Shown: one piece after another, positions 11,011 through 22,911 of the stretch | How the letters are laid out: each line of letters begins with the position of its first letter | Position numbering within the stretch: position 1 is the stretch's first letter | DNA from: Saccopteryx bilineata | Taxonomy: Eukaryota; Chordata; Mammalia; Chiroptera; Emballonuridae | Direction: 5' to 3' | DNA: 64,000 nt | NCBI RefSeq assembly: GCF_036850765.1 | Contig: NC_089493.1 | Coordinates: 124,998,239 to 125,062,238 of the forward strand | The notes under the pieces: generated by a model | The model's database searches: none | Seen by the model: the letters and a program-made list of their open reading frames with translations, nothing else | Told to the model about the DNA's origin: nothing | Made by a program: the position numbers and the translations under genes

Positions 11011-11649
11011 ATACAGTCACTCCTCCTGTTGCTGACATGCTGGTCTGTCAGGCACTGCTGGGTTGGGAAGTTAAGCTCAGAGCTCCTACCCAGATCTAAC
11101 ATCTTCAGATTGTCGATGAGAATGGATTTTCCCATAACCTCTTGCAGAGTATTAATACAGTTCTGTGGGAAAGAAGACAAGAAAGGCAGGAGACCTATCT
11201 TCTACTCTCGGTTCTGTGGTTAATTCATTACCTAATATCATTTTCTCCCTGAGCCTTACCTAACTCACCTATGCAGACGGTGACAATGTCACTGGGCTTT
11301 CATCAATGTGCTTTGTCACTTAGTGCCTTGAAAGGTGGAAAAGTACAGCTGGCCAGTGCTCACCTACTCAAAGATTTTGCTTTTGTATGTCTGGGGTAGC
11401 TCAGGATGGTTTTAAAGGCTACCAGGAAATTCCTAAGATCAGCCAGTGTTGTAAACAGTGACTGTCCAAAGGCATTGCTGAATGGGACTGGGCAGCATCC
11501 AGTTCTGGGAGACCACTGCCAGATTGGCAGGAGGTATGGACTGCAGAGACCCCTGGCAGATCCTAACTCACCCTTTGGCCCCCAAGTGAGTCTAGACACA
11601 ACCTACCAGTGGGACACCCCACTGCGTCGCACCCGAACAAACGGGTTTG
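11011..11649. other. unique sequence, no feature seen
   Basis: No repeat or exon is recognised. Opposite-strand open frames at 11360-11681 lack any motif. Confidence 0.35.
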
Positions 11650-11810
11650 AACCCCACGTTCAAACCTGCGGCTGTCCCTGACAGGGTAACCTTGGGCAAG
11701 TCATAGGAGCAACCTGAGTCTGTTTCTTTGTCTATAAAATGAAATCAAAAGTAACTCCATCCTCCAGCCCAGTTGGGAGGATTAACTGGAACAACTTGAA
11801 GCCTATGCTC
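11650..11810 (+). repeat. MIR SINE
   Basis: GGGTAACCTTGGGCAAGTCA, CTGTTTCTTTGTCTATAAAATG and GTTGGGAGGATTAACTGG match MIR in order. Confidence 0.8.
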
Positions 11811-12294
11811 TTGAGTGGTCATGCTCTGTGAAAACTGTTCACCCCTTCCCAGCTGCCCTCCAGCCACCTGCACTGGGACCAGTGGGAACCAGTCTGGATG
11901 AATGTTAACATCTGTCACTGTAACAGAAGTAGGGCTTGGAGAGGGTCTGCTGCCACATTGGGCCAGTGAGCTGGCAATGAAACAGACCCCTGGCTCTCAG
12001 TGCAGCGGTGTAGATGGTTATTTCTGGAATCACTCCACTTTGGACAGCCAGCTGCCTTGCCCAGAACTTTTATGTTTTCTCTACTCTTTTGGAACCTTGC
12101 TTGATACCTGAGCTGGTCAGCAGGGGCCTGCATGCTGTAGCCAGAGAGACTGCAACCAATTCCAGTTAGTCTAAAATCTCTTACATCTGTCGCTGTCTCT
12201 CTAACCCTTTCCTTATCACCTGATCCCAAGTACCATAGCGTTGTTGACCTCCGCAGATGTGCTCTCCTCATAGCAGCCAGAGGGCTCCTTTTAA

Positions 12295-13245
12295 GAGAGA
12301 AATCAGATCATGTCATTAATTTTGACTGGCTTTCCATTCTCCTTGAATAAGATTCAAACTGGTGCATAAGGAACACCCTAGAATACCTTCTCATTTTCTC
12401 TCTCAGACCTCACACTTCTCCCTCTGCATTACGTGGGCCTGCACAAACTGGCCGTCTATTTCTCATCTCATGCCATTTCCCTATCCTTATGCTCTCTGAG
12501 GCAGAAAAATTGCTCTAAGTTCTCTTCACGTGTTTGTTACTTGTACTCCATCCCCGAGCCCTCTGCTGTTAGGCAGGGCATGTGTTTGCTTTCCCGACAG
12601 TGGAACATGCCACCTCCAGGTTTGGCCCCAAGTGTCCCAGGAGCTTTTTCTCTGTGCTCTTGGCTGCATGCAGAGAGTAAAATAGACAACTACAAGCAGA
12701 CCTCAGGGGATGTAAAGCAACTAACTGGAAGGAGCTTGGATTTTGATAGCTGAGTGAAAGACCACCCACCCAATATCTGATTGGTTTTGACAAGAAGGAA
12801 GAGTAAACTTTCATTGTCTGAGATCACTGGGACTTGGGGTTGAGTGCTCTGGAAGCTAGAATCACTTCCCCTGATGAACTGCCTGTTCTTGGTCCCTGGA
12901 ATAAGTGAAGATTCATCCTGTGTCTCCCATGGTGTTACCTCTCCTTGTAATGCTTTTCCAGTCATTTCTCCCATACCTGTCTCTTTAGCTTCTAGGTCTT
13001 CATTTAAAAGACACCACCCAACTGTTAGCCTATATCTGTGTTCATGTCTATGTTTTATAGTACTTTTTTCGACTTGGGTGTGTTTTTATTATTTGTTTTT
13101 CACTGTGTGTCCCCTAGAATGTAAGCTCCCAGGCCTGAATCAAGGCTGTCTTATTCTCCTTTGTATATCCTATGCCAAACAAAGTATCTGAAAAAAGTAG
13201 TGATTTAACAAGTATTAGCTGATGAATTAAATGAATGAATGAGCC
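12295..13245 (+). mobile_element. L2 LINE 3' end, diverged
   Basis: AATCAGATCATGTCATTAAT and GGCTTTCCATTCTCCTTGAATAAGATTCAAACT at the left fit the conserved L2 3' region. TTGTAATGCTTTTCCAGTCA, CCCCTAGAATGTAAGCTCC, and GTATTAGCTGATGAATTAAATGAATGAATG at the right fit its end. The middle (about 12560-12910) is not clearly L2 and may be an insertion or strong divergence. Confidence 0.65.
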
Positions 13246-13254
13246 AATTATGGA

Positions 13255-13600
13255 TGATTCAGTTCAGTTCAGATATTTACTGGGCACCAACTTTGTGCAA
13301 GGCATTTACACACATAACAGGCATTCTCTATTCAATTACCAATAAATCCCTAGTGTGGAGGTGAGACTATTATCCACACTTTACACGTAAGGTCCGAGAG
13401 ACACTGTTAGAAACCGAAACACAGATCCAATATGCACAGCATCCCCTGCCCCCCGATCACCATCATATTTCTGAAAGGTAGGTACTATTATCTTCAATTT
13501 ACAAAAAGAAAAACTCAGGATCAGACAGACCAAGTCAATTTCCCAAGGTCGTGCAGCTAATGAGGTCATGGAGCTGGGAGTCAAACCCAGACTCAGGGGA
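13255..13600 (-). repeat. two MIR-like fragments (antisense)
   Basis: TTTACTGGGCACCAACTTTGTGCAAGGCA with ATTATCCACACTTTACACG, and then TTATCTTCAATTTACAAAAAG, CCCAAGGTCGTGCAGCTAATG and GGAGTCAAACCCAGACTC, are antisense MIR words. The repeated order suggests two adjacent copies rather than one. Confidence 0.65.
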
Positions 13601-16137
13601 GGGAGCAGAGGAGAATGGGAACACGCCTATCTTACTGTGCTGTTCTTCCTAAACTCTGACAGATTCATTAGAAATCCCCGAAGGAGCATGGGTAGAAATG
13701 AAGATGTGACATTTCTCCAGAGTCCTATGAGCTTGGTTTGCAGTGAGATTTTACTTTAATGTGGGATCCATTCTTCCCCACAATGCCCAGGATGAGGGGG
13801 CATCATTTTGTAGCCTGGGATGGCAGCCCCCCCATGGTGGCTGAGCTGGTTGGGCTGGCTTGCCACCATCACTTATGGGAGACACGGACACCCAGGTTCA
13901 TCTGGGGAAAGCAGCCGGAGCTGTTGATAGGCAGAGAAAATCTGTGAGTAATTATGGCCAATGAAAGTATGAAGTGATGAATCCTGTTTGAGGTCTGGGC
14001 GAGCTGACGAGCCTGGCTCTCTGGACGCATTTGGAGATGGTGCAGCCCCTTCCGAAACCAGCAGTAAACTTTAATGGCTGCGAGTTTTGCCACTTGGCAG
14101 TCTACAGATTGGAGGGTGCATAGAACTCATGAATTCTCTGGGGCAGGAGCTAATTAGGGGGCAATTTTTCAATTATGGAACACTGAGCAAGCCTCTCCCC
14201 AGCTCCCCCATACTGTCCCTCAGTGTATTCACTCCATTTGTTTCTCTTCCTTTTTATTTCTTTTTTTTCCTGCTTAATTCCTTCACCCTTTTTCTTCCTT
14301 TATTTCTTAATCATGTAATGCTATGACAGCAATTATATGTCATTTGGAAGAGAAGATTGTCACGGAGCTTTTGTTTCCCTCTTGAAGCCCCAGCTCTTCT
14401 GTGGTGAGGGTCACATGTGATAAATCTTTAGTATGCTCACCACCCCTCCCCCACTCCCACCCGGGTTGGTGTGGCGACAAGAACACATTCTCCTGTAATG
14501 CCTAGGACACAGGGCTGCTGTGATTGAAACAACATTTGAAAAAAAAAAAGGCATAAAAAATGGAGCAGGATGGAGTTTAAAAGAGCCACAGTCCCGAGCT
14601 CTGGGCCCACCCACGTCATCCAGGTTGAGGCATTGGGACATTTGCTTTGGGAAATTTGGTCATTTCTCTGAGCTAATAAGTTAGCCTCAAAACCAGGAAT
14701 GCAAAACAGAAATGAAGCAAAAAGGGGAAAAAAAGCCAAGGAAAAAAGCAGCACTCCACCAGAAATGGGAAAACTTAAATGACTTTGTTTAAATGTCATG
14801 AGACTCTCAAAACCCTGTTCTCATATGTATGCAAGTTAATTAAATGGAAAAATGTCAAATTAGTTGCTTAAAATATTAATGGCAGGAATTATCCCAGATT
14901 CTAGAGCAGGCAGAGCAGAGGAAACGAAACTTATAAGGCTTAATTAACCCTTTTCTTGATCGCCTTTCTCTTGCAAATTAGATCTTTCTTTTGTCTATGA
15001 AAAGCCCACTGACTGTTGGAGGGTTTTGTAGGTTTGGGGACCAGAACGCTCCGGTGGGTGTGCAGTCTGGGAGTCTCCCTGTGACACAGGACTCCTGAGT
15101 GGCATTCACTTCCATAGTGGCAGCTTTGTGTGAGGGATTTAAATCCCTGGTAATATGAATATACGAATGGTCTGTTCTGGAGTTTGGGGAATTTGCTATT
15201 TTTTTTCTCTTTTGGTATTTGAAGGGTATTTTGGTTTAAAGGGCCCATTAAAATGCAAAGTAGGAAGAGATTGCACAAAAAGGGGTGTCAATGTTCTATT
15301 CACCAAATGTTTAATCAATGCCAACGGGGTCCAAGTCTGTGCTGAGCAAAATGGTGAGAAAAGAGAGCATCGCATGCAGACTCCAGGGTTTTGAATCTGG
15401 AAGGGGGAGGCCACGGGGCCTCTCATCTAGTCCCATGTTAGCATATGGGAAACTGAAGCCCCTGTAGAACAAGGAACATTCCCAAATCCAGTAGTTATTG
15501 AGTGATGAGTCCAGCTCATTCATTCGTGTGACACAGTTCCTGCCTGTCTTCCCCAGGGACTTCCAAATATTAGGGAACAGCAGGAAAAATAGACACAAGA
15601 CAGTGCCTGCCACACACCCAACCTTGCAGAAGGGAGGGAGGATGTGGGAAGAGGTATGGTAAGTGTCAGGGAGCCCTTACCTCCATTGACCAAAGAGCAT
15701 TGACCATTCCCTGTGACAACCAACTGCGTAAGACACAGTTTCTCTCTGTTACAGTAAAGGCAGGCAGGCAGAGAAGGAAAATACTGTTTATTGAGACATT
15801 ATGGCTAGTCACTGAGTAGACACACTCAAGATCATCTCTTATGATTTGATCATCAGTTCAGCCTAAGCAGATCAATACAAGCCCTGTTTTACAGGTTAAG
15901 AAAGTTGGAACACACCAAGCAAAGAGGGAGGCTGAGCCTAACCGGCAGGCACTTATAACCCTACAGTAGGCAGTGGGGCATCTGTGTACCAACAGCTGCA
16001 AATAAGCAACACAGATGTCAAGTAATGGAGGTAGAGCCCAATTCCCAAAAATGGTTTCCTTGGAAGGAAGGAGATCTTCTGAAATATTCTTTGGGGAAAC
16101 CCTATAAATTTTTATACTTTTTTTTTTAACTAGTCAT
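13601..16137. other. unique sequence; AT-rich block at 14080-14960
   Basis: No gene is recognised. Two parts stand out for base composition: 14085-14330 and 14780-14945 carry several homeodomain-like cores (CTAATTAG, TTAATTAA, TTAAAATATTAATGG) in otherwise balanced sequence. That pattern is seen in conserved developmental enhancers, but it is only suggestive without cross-species alignment. Confidence 0.3.
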
Positions 16138-16629
16138 TGTGGCGAGCTGAATCATGGACCCCAAACACATCCCTATCCTAACCTCCAGCACATATGAATG
16201 TTACCTTATTTGGGAAAAGGGACTTTGCAGGTGTGAGCATCCTCAGAGAGGAAGACTGTCCTAGATCTGTCAGACGGACCCAACGTCATCACAAGGGTTC
16301 TCATAAGACAGCAGCAGGAGAGTTAAAGTGAGGAGTTGGAGATGTTGCAACAGAAATAGACATTGGTGTGATGTGCTTTGGAGATGAAGAGAGTGGTCAT
16401 GAGCCAAGGAGGACAGGTGGCCACTGAAAGCTTAAAAAGGCAAGGCTACTCACAGGTTTCCCCCTGGAGCCTCCAGGAGGAGCCAGCCCTGCCCACACCT
16501 CCCTTGACTTTAGCCCAGTAAGACGGATTTTAGACGTTGACTTCCAGAACCATCTGAGAATAGACGTGTGTTGCTTTAAGTCACTCAGTTTGTGGCAATT
16601 TACTACAGCAGCAATAAGAAACTAATACA
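16138..16629 (+). mobile_element. MLT1-type LTR (ERVL-MaLR)
   Basis: TGTGGCGAGCTGAATCATGG at the start, GAATGTTACCTTATTTGGGA, GGGACTTTGCAGGTGT, CATCACAAGGGTTCTCATAAG, CTCCAGGAGGAGCCAGCCCTG, TTAAGTCACTCAGTTTGTGGC and ACTAATACA at the end give the whole MLT1 LTR, about 492 bp, in order. The flanking 5-mers GTCAT and GTCAG are compatible with a decayed TSD. It appears to be a solo LTR, with no internal region beside it. Confidence 0.92.
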
Positions 16630-19394
16630 GTCAGTTATTGCTAAGTAATAAACCATCTCAAGGCTGTTTCGTCATTCCTGGACAAAGAGGTTGGGCCGGG
16701 GCAGCTGTGCTTTGGATTATATATTATTAGTTTGAGTCTCTACACCCAATGCATTCTGGGACCGTGGTTGCAAGGGGTGCACTCTTTCCATGGCAATGGT
16801 AAAAATGGGAGAGAAAATTGGCAGACACTTGGTTATGCCTGTTGTCATTTCAGCTCTCAGCCATCTGCTTCTGCCCATATTCCATTGGACCAGATAAGTC
16901 ACATGGCCCAGCTGAACATGCTGGGGACTGGAAACATATGTCCCCAGTCCAGTGGGAGGTATGGCAAAGACACACGGCGAAGGACCAGGAGGTGTGGTTC
17001 TAATACTAGGAAGGGGTACTTCAAGTTGGGACCTGCCACGCTTCTCCCGAAGGCTCATAATGCACACTGACCTGTTGAAACCATTGAGTTCTGCAGTAAA
17101 CAGGTCTGTCTGTCTCTGTTAACACTGTCCTCCTCAAATGTGTGGGAGTAGAGAATCCTACTATCATCCTACGGGGTGGATATTTTGAGATATGCCACGT
17201 AGGCAGCTTATCTTTAGGAACTCAAGGAGGGAGAAGGCGGTGGACCTGACTGGGCCTTGAAGAATGGATTTAACTAAGCAAATGATGAAGCTGAAGAAGT
17301 TTGACCAATGGTAGATGAAACTAAAAAGTGTTTGATGAGTTAAAGTCCCTTTCTTTGAGGGACTTTTTCATGAGAAGCTCACCAAAATACGCCACTCCCC
17401 ATGGGTCAGGAGAATCTGGGATGATATCGTGTTGTCTGAGAGAGAAAACATGGCTGTCTTGGAGTCTGGTCTTCGTGAGCCTAAGGGCTTCCTGGAAATT
17501 CCTCAGGAGGCAGGCACACACCTCTCTTGCCGGGTGGGCTTCCTGCAAGTGTGGATCAGGAAGTGCTGTTGAACACAGAGGCAGGTAGAGCAGCTTTCCC
17601 ATAAGAGTCTGACCATCTCAGGCCTACCACAGGAAGCTTCCTGGGATGGAGATGGGAACTCTGTCCTTCTTCCTATGAGGACTTAGTCAAGGAACAAGCA
17701 GGAGAGCAAGAAGCAAGTTCCTAGCGTGGGTGCCGTCAACCCCAACTTGAGAGAGAGGACAGACCCGCTGAATGGTGTCTCACACTGACTTCTGGAGAGG
17801 CGGGAGTGTGGGGTGGGGCCTCGGACACCTGTGCGGCCTCTACCTTGCTGAGAGTTGTAATAAGAGAGGTTGGTGATCACTGCACCCTGCCTGGGGAGGG
17901 CTGGCCCCTCTGCCAGATGGTGACTTATTTGACACACTTAATTAGCCTATTTCCATGTAACACTTTTTAACGGAGGCCATTACAGCCTAATAAAAGGAAC
18001 AATAGTGTCATAAATCCCAGGATCAATAAAGGGAGAGCAGCGAGGCTGGGAGGGCTTCCTTTGAACGATTGGAAGGGGCTTCAGGAATGAAAGTTCCCTT
18101 GAAATTGAAGGACAAGGGAACAGAATATTTGCTAGCTCACTCACTTGCTCTCTCAGCACATATTTAGAGAGCTCAGGCCTTGGGCCAGGCTCTCTTTTAA
18201 GTACTCAGGGCACAGGCACTAGACACAGCCTACCAGGGTAGAAAAACCCAAGAACAGAGATACCACAGTTCAGTGTTGTCGATGTTACGAACAAGAGCCA
18301 GAGGGAGAGACTTTCCAGAGGCAGAATATTCGAGTGGGTTTCTAAGGAAAAACAGGAGTTTTCTGGGTGGAGAGTGAAGTGGGAAAGAACAATGCTAAGA
18401 GAAGGAGGAGCATATGGAAAGCTCAGAGGCAGACAAGGGGCATGGTGAGTGTGGGGAACAAGGAGTATGTGAGAAGCAGAGAGGGTAGGCATGAGAAACA
18501 GAAGAGGATGTGGCTGGAGAGGTATGTGGAGGCATGGTAGGGAAAGACTTGTTTGCCGAGTTGAAGTCTGGTTTCCTTTTAAATCCGGAGAAGCTGAAGG
18601 AGTTGGAAGTCACAGTTATCAGAAACAAGTAGTGCAGAGAAAACTTCTTGTTTTGGTGCCTTCTGTATCCCTGGGGACTAGCCTGGCACCCTGGTAACTT
18701 TGCAGGAGCCACAGGTGCTGCTCTTCCAGGCCACCTGAGTAGAGCCACCTACTGTTCTATGCCTGAGCAAAAATGTACCTTTGCCCAGTGATGAGCATGG
18801 AATCAACTCACAAGTAGGACTGCACAGAGTCAAGGACGACAGCAGAGGGGGACCTGTCCATTCCGCTAGAAGCAAGACCCTGATTAGGAGAAGTCCATGA
18901 GGGTATCTTGAGAAACACATGAGATGGTGGCCCCAGGAGACACTGGTGGCTCTTCCTGAGCCACCACACCAATGTGGCAGACATGCCTGGGACTGATCAG
19001 ACTAGTTGCCCCGTGTAGACTGGTCAAGGCCACTTGCTCAGTCTACTTTCCCATTGACGAAAAGCAGAAGTCACACAAGTCTGTGTGTCGTGTTCAAGAG
19101 GTGAGTTTGTTCTTAGCTTTGCCATCAGCCAGTGACCTCACTGCAGACCACTCCCCCAGTCTCTCGGAATCTTTGTGGTAAATGGATTTTCTTCTGCAAC
19201 TCTCTCCTTCACCCAGACATTCCATCAGTCACTAAGTCCAGTTGATTGACCACCCAACATATGTTTATTATCCTCTAGTTGAGACTTGGGCTTCTGACTT
19301 GTTTTGCTTCCTTGCTGTCCAAGGTCTGCCTCAGATCCGTGAGAAGCCAGGTAGTAGAATATAGGCTTTGTGAGCCACATATACCTATGTTGCA
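16630..19394. other. unique sequence, no gene seen
   Basis: No exon or repeat is recognised with confidence. 17935-18110 is AT-rich with TTAATTAGCC, CCTAATAAAAGG and GGATCAATAAAGG in otherwise unique DNA and could be a regulatory element. Open frames elsewhere lack motifs. Confidence 0.35.
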
Positions 19395-19845
19395 GATTTT
19401 TCTTTGGTGGAAACACCCCGAATGTCCATCAACTGATGAATGGGTGGACAAGATGTGGTCTATCCATTCAAAGGAATATTATTTAGACTTGAAAATGATC
19501 CATTTGATACATTGGTTAACCTTGAAAACATGCTAAATGAAAGAACCAGTTACAAAGGTCCATATATTATAAGGTTCTATTGATATAAAATATCCAGAAT
19601 AGGTAAGTCCACAGAAAGAAAGTAGATTAGTGGTTGCCTAGAGCTGGGGCTGAGGTAGTGACATTGGGTCAGGGGATAGCTAAAGAGTATTGGGTTTCTT
19701 TTTGAAGTGTTGAGCATGTTCCAAAACCAATAGCAGTAACAGTTGCATACTTCCGTGAGTATGCTAAAAGCTGTTGAATTGTATACTTTATGTGAGTGAA
19801 TTGTATGGTGTGTGAATCATATCTCAATAAAACTGTAGGAAAAAA
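19395..19845 (+). mobile_element. old LINE-1 3' end (L1M type)
   Basis: CCCGAATGTCCATCAACTGATGAATGGGTGGACAA begins in the last part of ORF2, followed by the 3' UTR words TAGTGGTTGCCTAGAGCTGGGG, TTGAATTGTATACTTTA and AATCATATCTCAATAAAACTG. The order and A-rich end identify an old, 5'-truncated L1. Confidence 0.9.
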
Positions 19846-19944
19846 TTATAAAAATATTTTTAGCTAACAGGCCATACAAAAACAATTTTTTTTGCCCATG
19901 GGCTATGGTTGTACTGATCCAGAGGGTCTACATTGCTGCTGAAA

Positions 19945-20345
19945 TGAATGGCTTAAAACGCGGATCTGATGTTTTACTCCCCTGCTAGGAAATCTTCAGT
20001 GGCTCCCCACTACCCATAGGGTAGAGGACTAATTCTTTGACTCTCATTCGTGATTTTCCGCATTCTATCCCCAACCTTTCGTTCTAGTCTCATATCCTTC
20101 CATTCCTGACACAGATGCTTGTGCAAAGCCACTGACTCTTTATCTACAATGAAGCCTGTGACTTGGTTCCTGTTGGGCCCCCCCCTTCAGTGTTTTGAGA
20201 AGTTCTCACCCATGTGTCAGATTCTCGCTCATGCTTTCCTTTCCTCTGTGGAAACTTCTCCAGCCTTCCTGGGAGAATCAACTGGTATGTGTTGTCTTGT
20301 ATTATTATTGTATCGGTTTGATTAAATCTATGCTTTCCTTCTGAA
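19945..20345 (+). mobile_element. L2 LINE 3' end fragment
   Basis: GATCTGATGTTTTACTCCCCTGC, TTCAGTGGCTCCCCACTACC and the C/T-rich run that follows fit the L2 3' region. The right limit is uncertain. Confidence 0.6.
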
Positions 20346-20827
20346 GACTCCTTGGCAACCGTGAAACGGGAACCACGTCTTTTCTTCCTGGCCCAACCAA
20401 TGCCCAGTGCAGGTGCTTGGTCTGCAACCAACATTCAGTAATTACTTTCTTGAAATGAAGTCCAGTGAGAAGCAGATTAGCTAAAATATGATATATCATT
20501 GAAATTCAGTAAAATTATACTGGGGAAAGAACTCTTAGAGGCTCTTTCATAACCTGAGCTTCTCATTTTCTTTGATAAAAACGAGGCCAGAGAAAGGAAG
20601 TTACTTGCCTGGAGTGACCCCGCAGTTTGGGGCTGAGGCCTCTCTGGAGTCTGGGTGTTCACCCCCCACCCAGAGGCTCCTGTGTGTGCACCTCCACGTC
20701 TCTCTACAGTCTCTTCCAACACGAGCGCTCTTGGATTCAGGGTTCTCTTACCACAACCAGATTTTCTAGCCATTGCCTTGGCTAAGCTAAGCCAAACCTC
20801 CTAACGACCAGCAGCTTGGTTCTCCTC

Positions 20828-20843
20828 CCTCCCTCCCACTCTT
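20828..20843. repeat. LINE-1 target-site duplication, left copy
   Basis: CCTCCCTCCCACTCTT occurs here and at 26799-26814. It is followed directly by the T run that is the antisense poly(A) of the LINE-1. Confidence 0.85.
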
Positions 20844-20984
20844 TTTTTTTTTAAATTTAATGCAGTGACATTGATAAATCATGGTACATATGTTGAGAGA
20901 AAATATCTCTAGATTATTTTGACATTTGATTGTGCTGTATACCCCTCCCGCAAAGTTAAATTGTCTTCTGTCACCTTCTATCTG

Positions 20985-21066
20985 GTTTCTTTGTGCCCCT
21001 CCCCTCCCCTAACCCCTCTCTCCTTCTTCACCCCATCGCCCCTCCCCCAACCCCCCGCCCCTGTTG
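20985..21066 (-). repeat. G-rich tract of the LINE-1 3' UTR
   Basis: The plus strand is a run of CCCCTCCCC-type words, so the LINE-1 RNA strand has many short G runs that could form G-quadruplexes, as described for mammalian L1 3' UTRs. The same feature occurs at 47385-47432 and 49591-49640. Confidence 0.75.
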
Positions 21067-21125
21067 CCATCACATTCTTGTTCATGTCTCTGAGTCTCAT
21101 TTTATTGTCCCTTCTATGTATGGAT

Positions 21126-21701
21126 TCATCTTAGTTTTTTTTCTGATTTACTTATTTCACTCCGTATAATGTTGTCAAGGTCCATCCATGTTATTGTAAA
21201 TGATCCGATGTCATCATTTCTTATGGCTGAGTAGTATTCCATAGTATATATGTACCAAAGCTTTTTAATCCACTCGTCCTCTGACGGACACTTGGGCTGT
21301 TTCCAGATCTTCGCTATTGTGAACAATGCTGCCACAAACATACGGGTGCATTTCTCCTTTTCGAGCCGTTCTATGGTGTCCTTGGGGTATATTCCTAAAA
21401 GTGGGGTAGCTGGGTCAAAAGGCAGTTCGATTTTCAGTTTTTTGAGGAATCTCCATGCTGTTTTCCACAGTGGCTGCACCAGTCTGCATTCCCACCAGCA
21501 GTGCAGGAGGGTTCCCTTTTCTCCACATCCTCGCCAGCACTTATTCTGTGTTGTTTTATTGATGAGCGCCATTCTGACTGGTGTGAGGTGATATCTCATT
21601 GTGGTTTTAATTTGCATTTCTCTAATCATTAGTGATGTTGAACATTTTTTCATATGCCTATTGGCCATCTGTATGTCCTCTTTGGAGAAGTGTCTATTCA
21701 T
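21126..21701 (-). pseudogene. LINE-1 ORF2, C-terminal part (copy 1)
   Basis: The frame encodes the end of ORF2p, with the cysteine-rich motif C-x3-C-x7-H-x4-C ([18 protein letters not shown]) near residue 55 and the conserved [10 protein letters not shown] region near the end. It is separated from the upstream reverse-transcriptase frame by a single-base-type frameshift at about 21700, where both frames overlap. The cysteine-rich domain is needed for LINE-1 RNP function in known elements. The frame also slips again near its end compared with copy 2. Confidence 0.93.
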
Positions 21702-22813
21702 CTCTTTTGCCCATTTTTGGATTGGGTTTTTGTCTTCCTGGTGTTGAGTTTTACAAGTTCTTTATAAATTTTGGTTATTAACCCCTTATCAAACGTATTG
21801 TCAAATATGTTCTCCCATTGTGTAGTTTGTCTTTTTATTCTGTTCTTGTTGTCTTTAGCTGTGCAAAATCTTTTTAGTTTGATATAGTCCCATTTGTTTA
21901 TCCTGTCTTTTATTTCACTTCCCCGTGGAGATAAATCAGCAAATATATTGCTCCGAGAGATGTCTGAGAGCTTCCTGCCTATGTTTTCTTCTAAGATGCT
22001 TATGGTTTCACGGCCTACATTCAAGTCTTTTATCCATTTTGAGTTTATTTTTGTGAGTGGTGTAAGCTGGTGATCTAGTTTCATTTTTTTGCAGGTAGTT
22101 GTACAATTTTCCCAACACCATTTGTTAAAGAGGCTGTCTTTACTCCATTGTATTTTCTTACCTCCTTTGTCAAATATCAGTTGTCCATAGAACTGTGGGT
22201 TTATTTCTGGGTTCTCTGTTCTGTTCCATTGATCTATATGCCTGTTCTTATGCCAGTACCAGGCTGTTTTGAGTACAACGGCCTTGTAGTATAACTTGAT
22301 ATCAGGAAGTGTGATACCTCCCACTTTATTCTTCTTTTTTAATATTGCTGAGGCTATTCGTGTTCTCTTTTGGTTCCATATAAATTTTTGGAATATGTGT
22401 TCTATATCTTTGAAGTATGTCATTGGTATTTTAATTGGTATTGCATTGAATTTATAGATTGCTTTGGGTAATATAGACATTTTAATGATGTTTATTCTTT
22501 CTAACCATGAGCACGGTATATGCTTCCACTTGTTTGTATCTTCCTTGATTTCTTTTATCAATGTTTTGTAATTTTCCGAGTACAAGTCTTTAGTCTCCTT
22601 GGTTAAGTTTACTCCTAGGTACTTTATTTTTTTGGTTGTAATTGTGAAGGGGATTGTTTCCTTAATTTCTCTTTCTGACTGTTCATTGTTGGTGTATAAA
22701 AATGCCTCTGATTTCTGAGTATTGATTTTATATCCTGCCACTTTGCTGAATTTATTTATCAGGTCCAGTAGTTTTTTGACTGAGACTTTAGGGTTTTCTA
22801 TATACAATATCAT
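21698..22813 (-). pseudogene. LINE-1 ORF2, reverse transcriptase C-half and thumb (copy 1)
   Basis: The frame begins inside the reverse-transcriptase active site: the codons for FADDMILY lie at about 22802-22833 and the first methionine is within that motif. It continues through LNLTKE-like and WNQKRTR segments of the thumb and linker and ends in a shifted tail just before 21698. The catalytic aspartate pair is therefore still encoded, but the protein would be broken on both sides. Upstream, codons from 22911 down to 22814 stay in the same frame. Confidence 0.93.
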
Positions 22814-22911
22814 ATCATCTGCAAATAATGATAGTTTTACTTCTTCTTTTCCAACTTGAATGCCTTTTATTTCTTCTTCTTGTCTGATTGCTGTGGCTAG
22901 GACTTCCAGGA

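Noticed and set aside
21250..21591. 113-codon plus frame, and the similar one at 49844-50167
   Set aside because: Both are antisense shadows of the conserved LINE-1 ORF2 C-terminus, which explains why they look alike.
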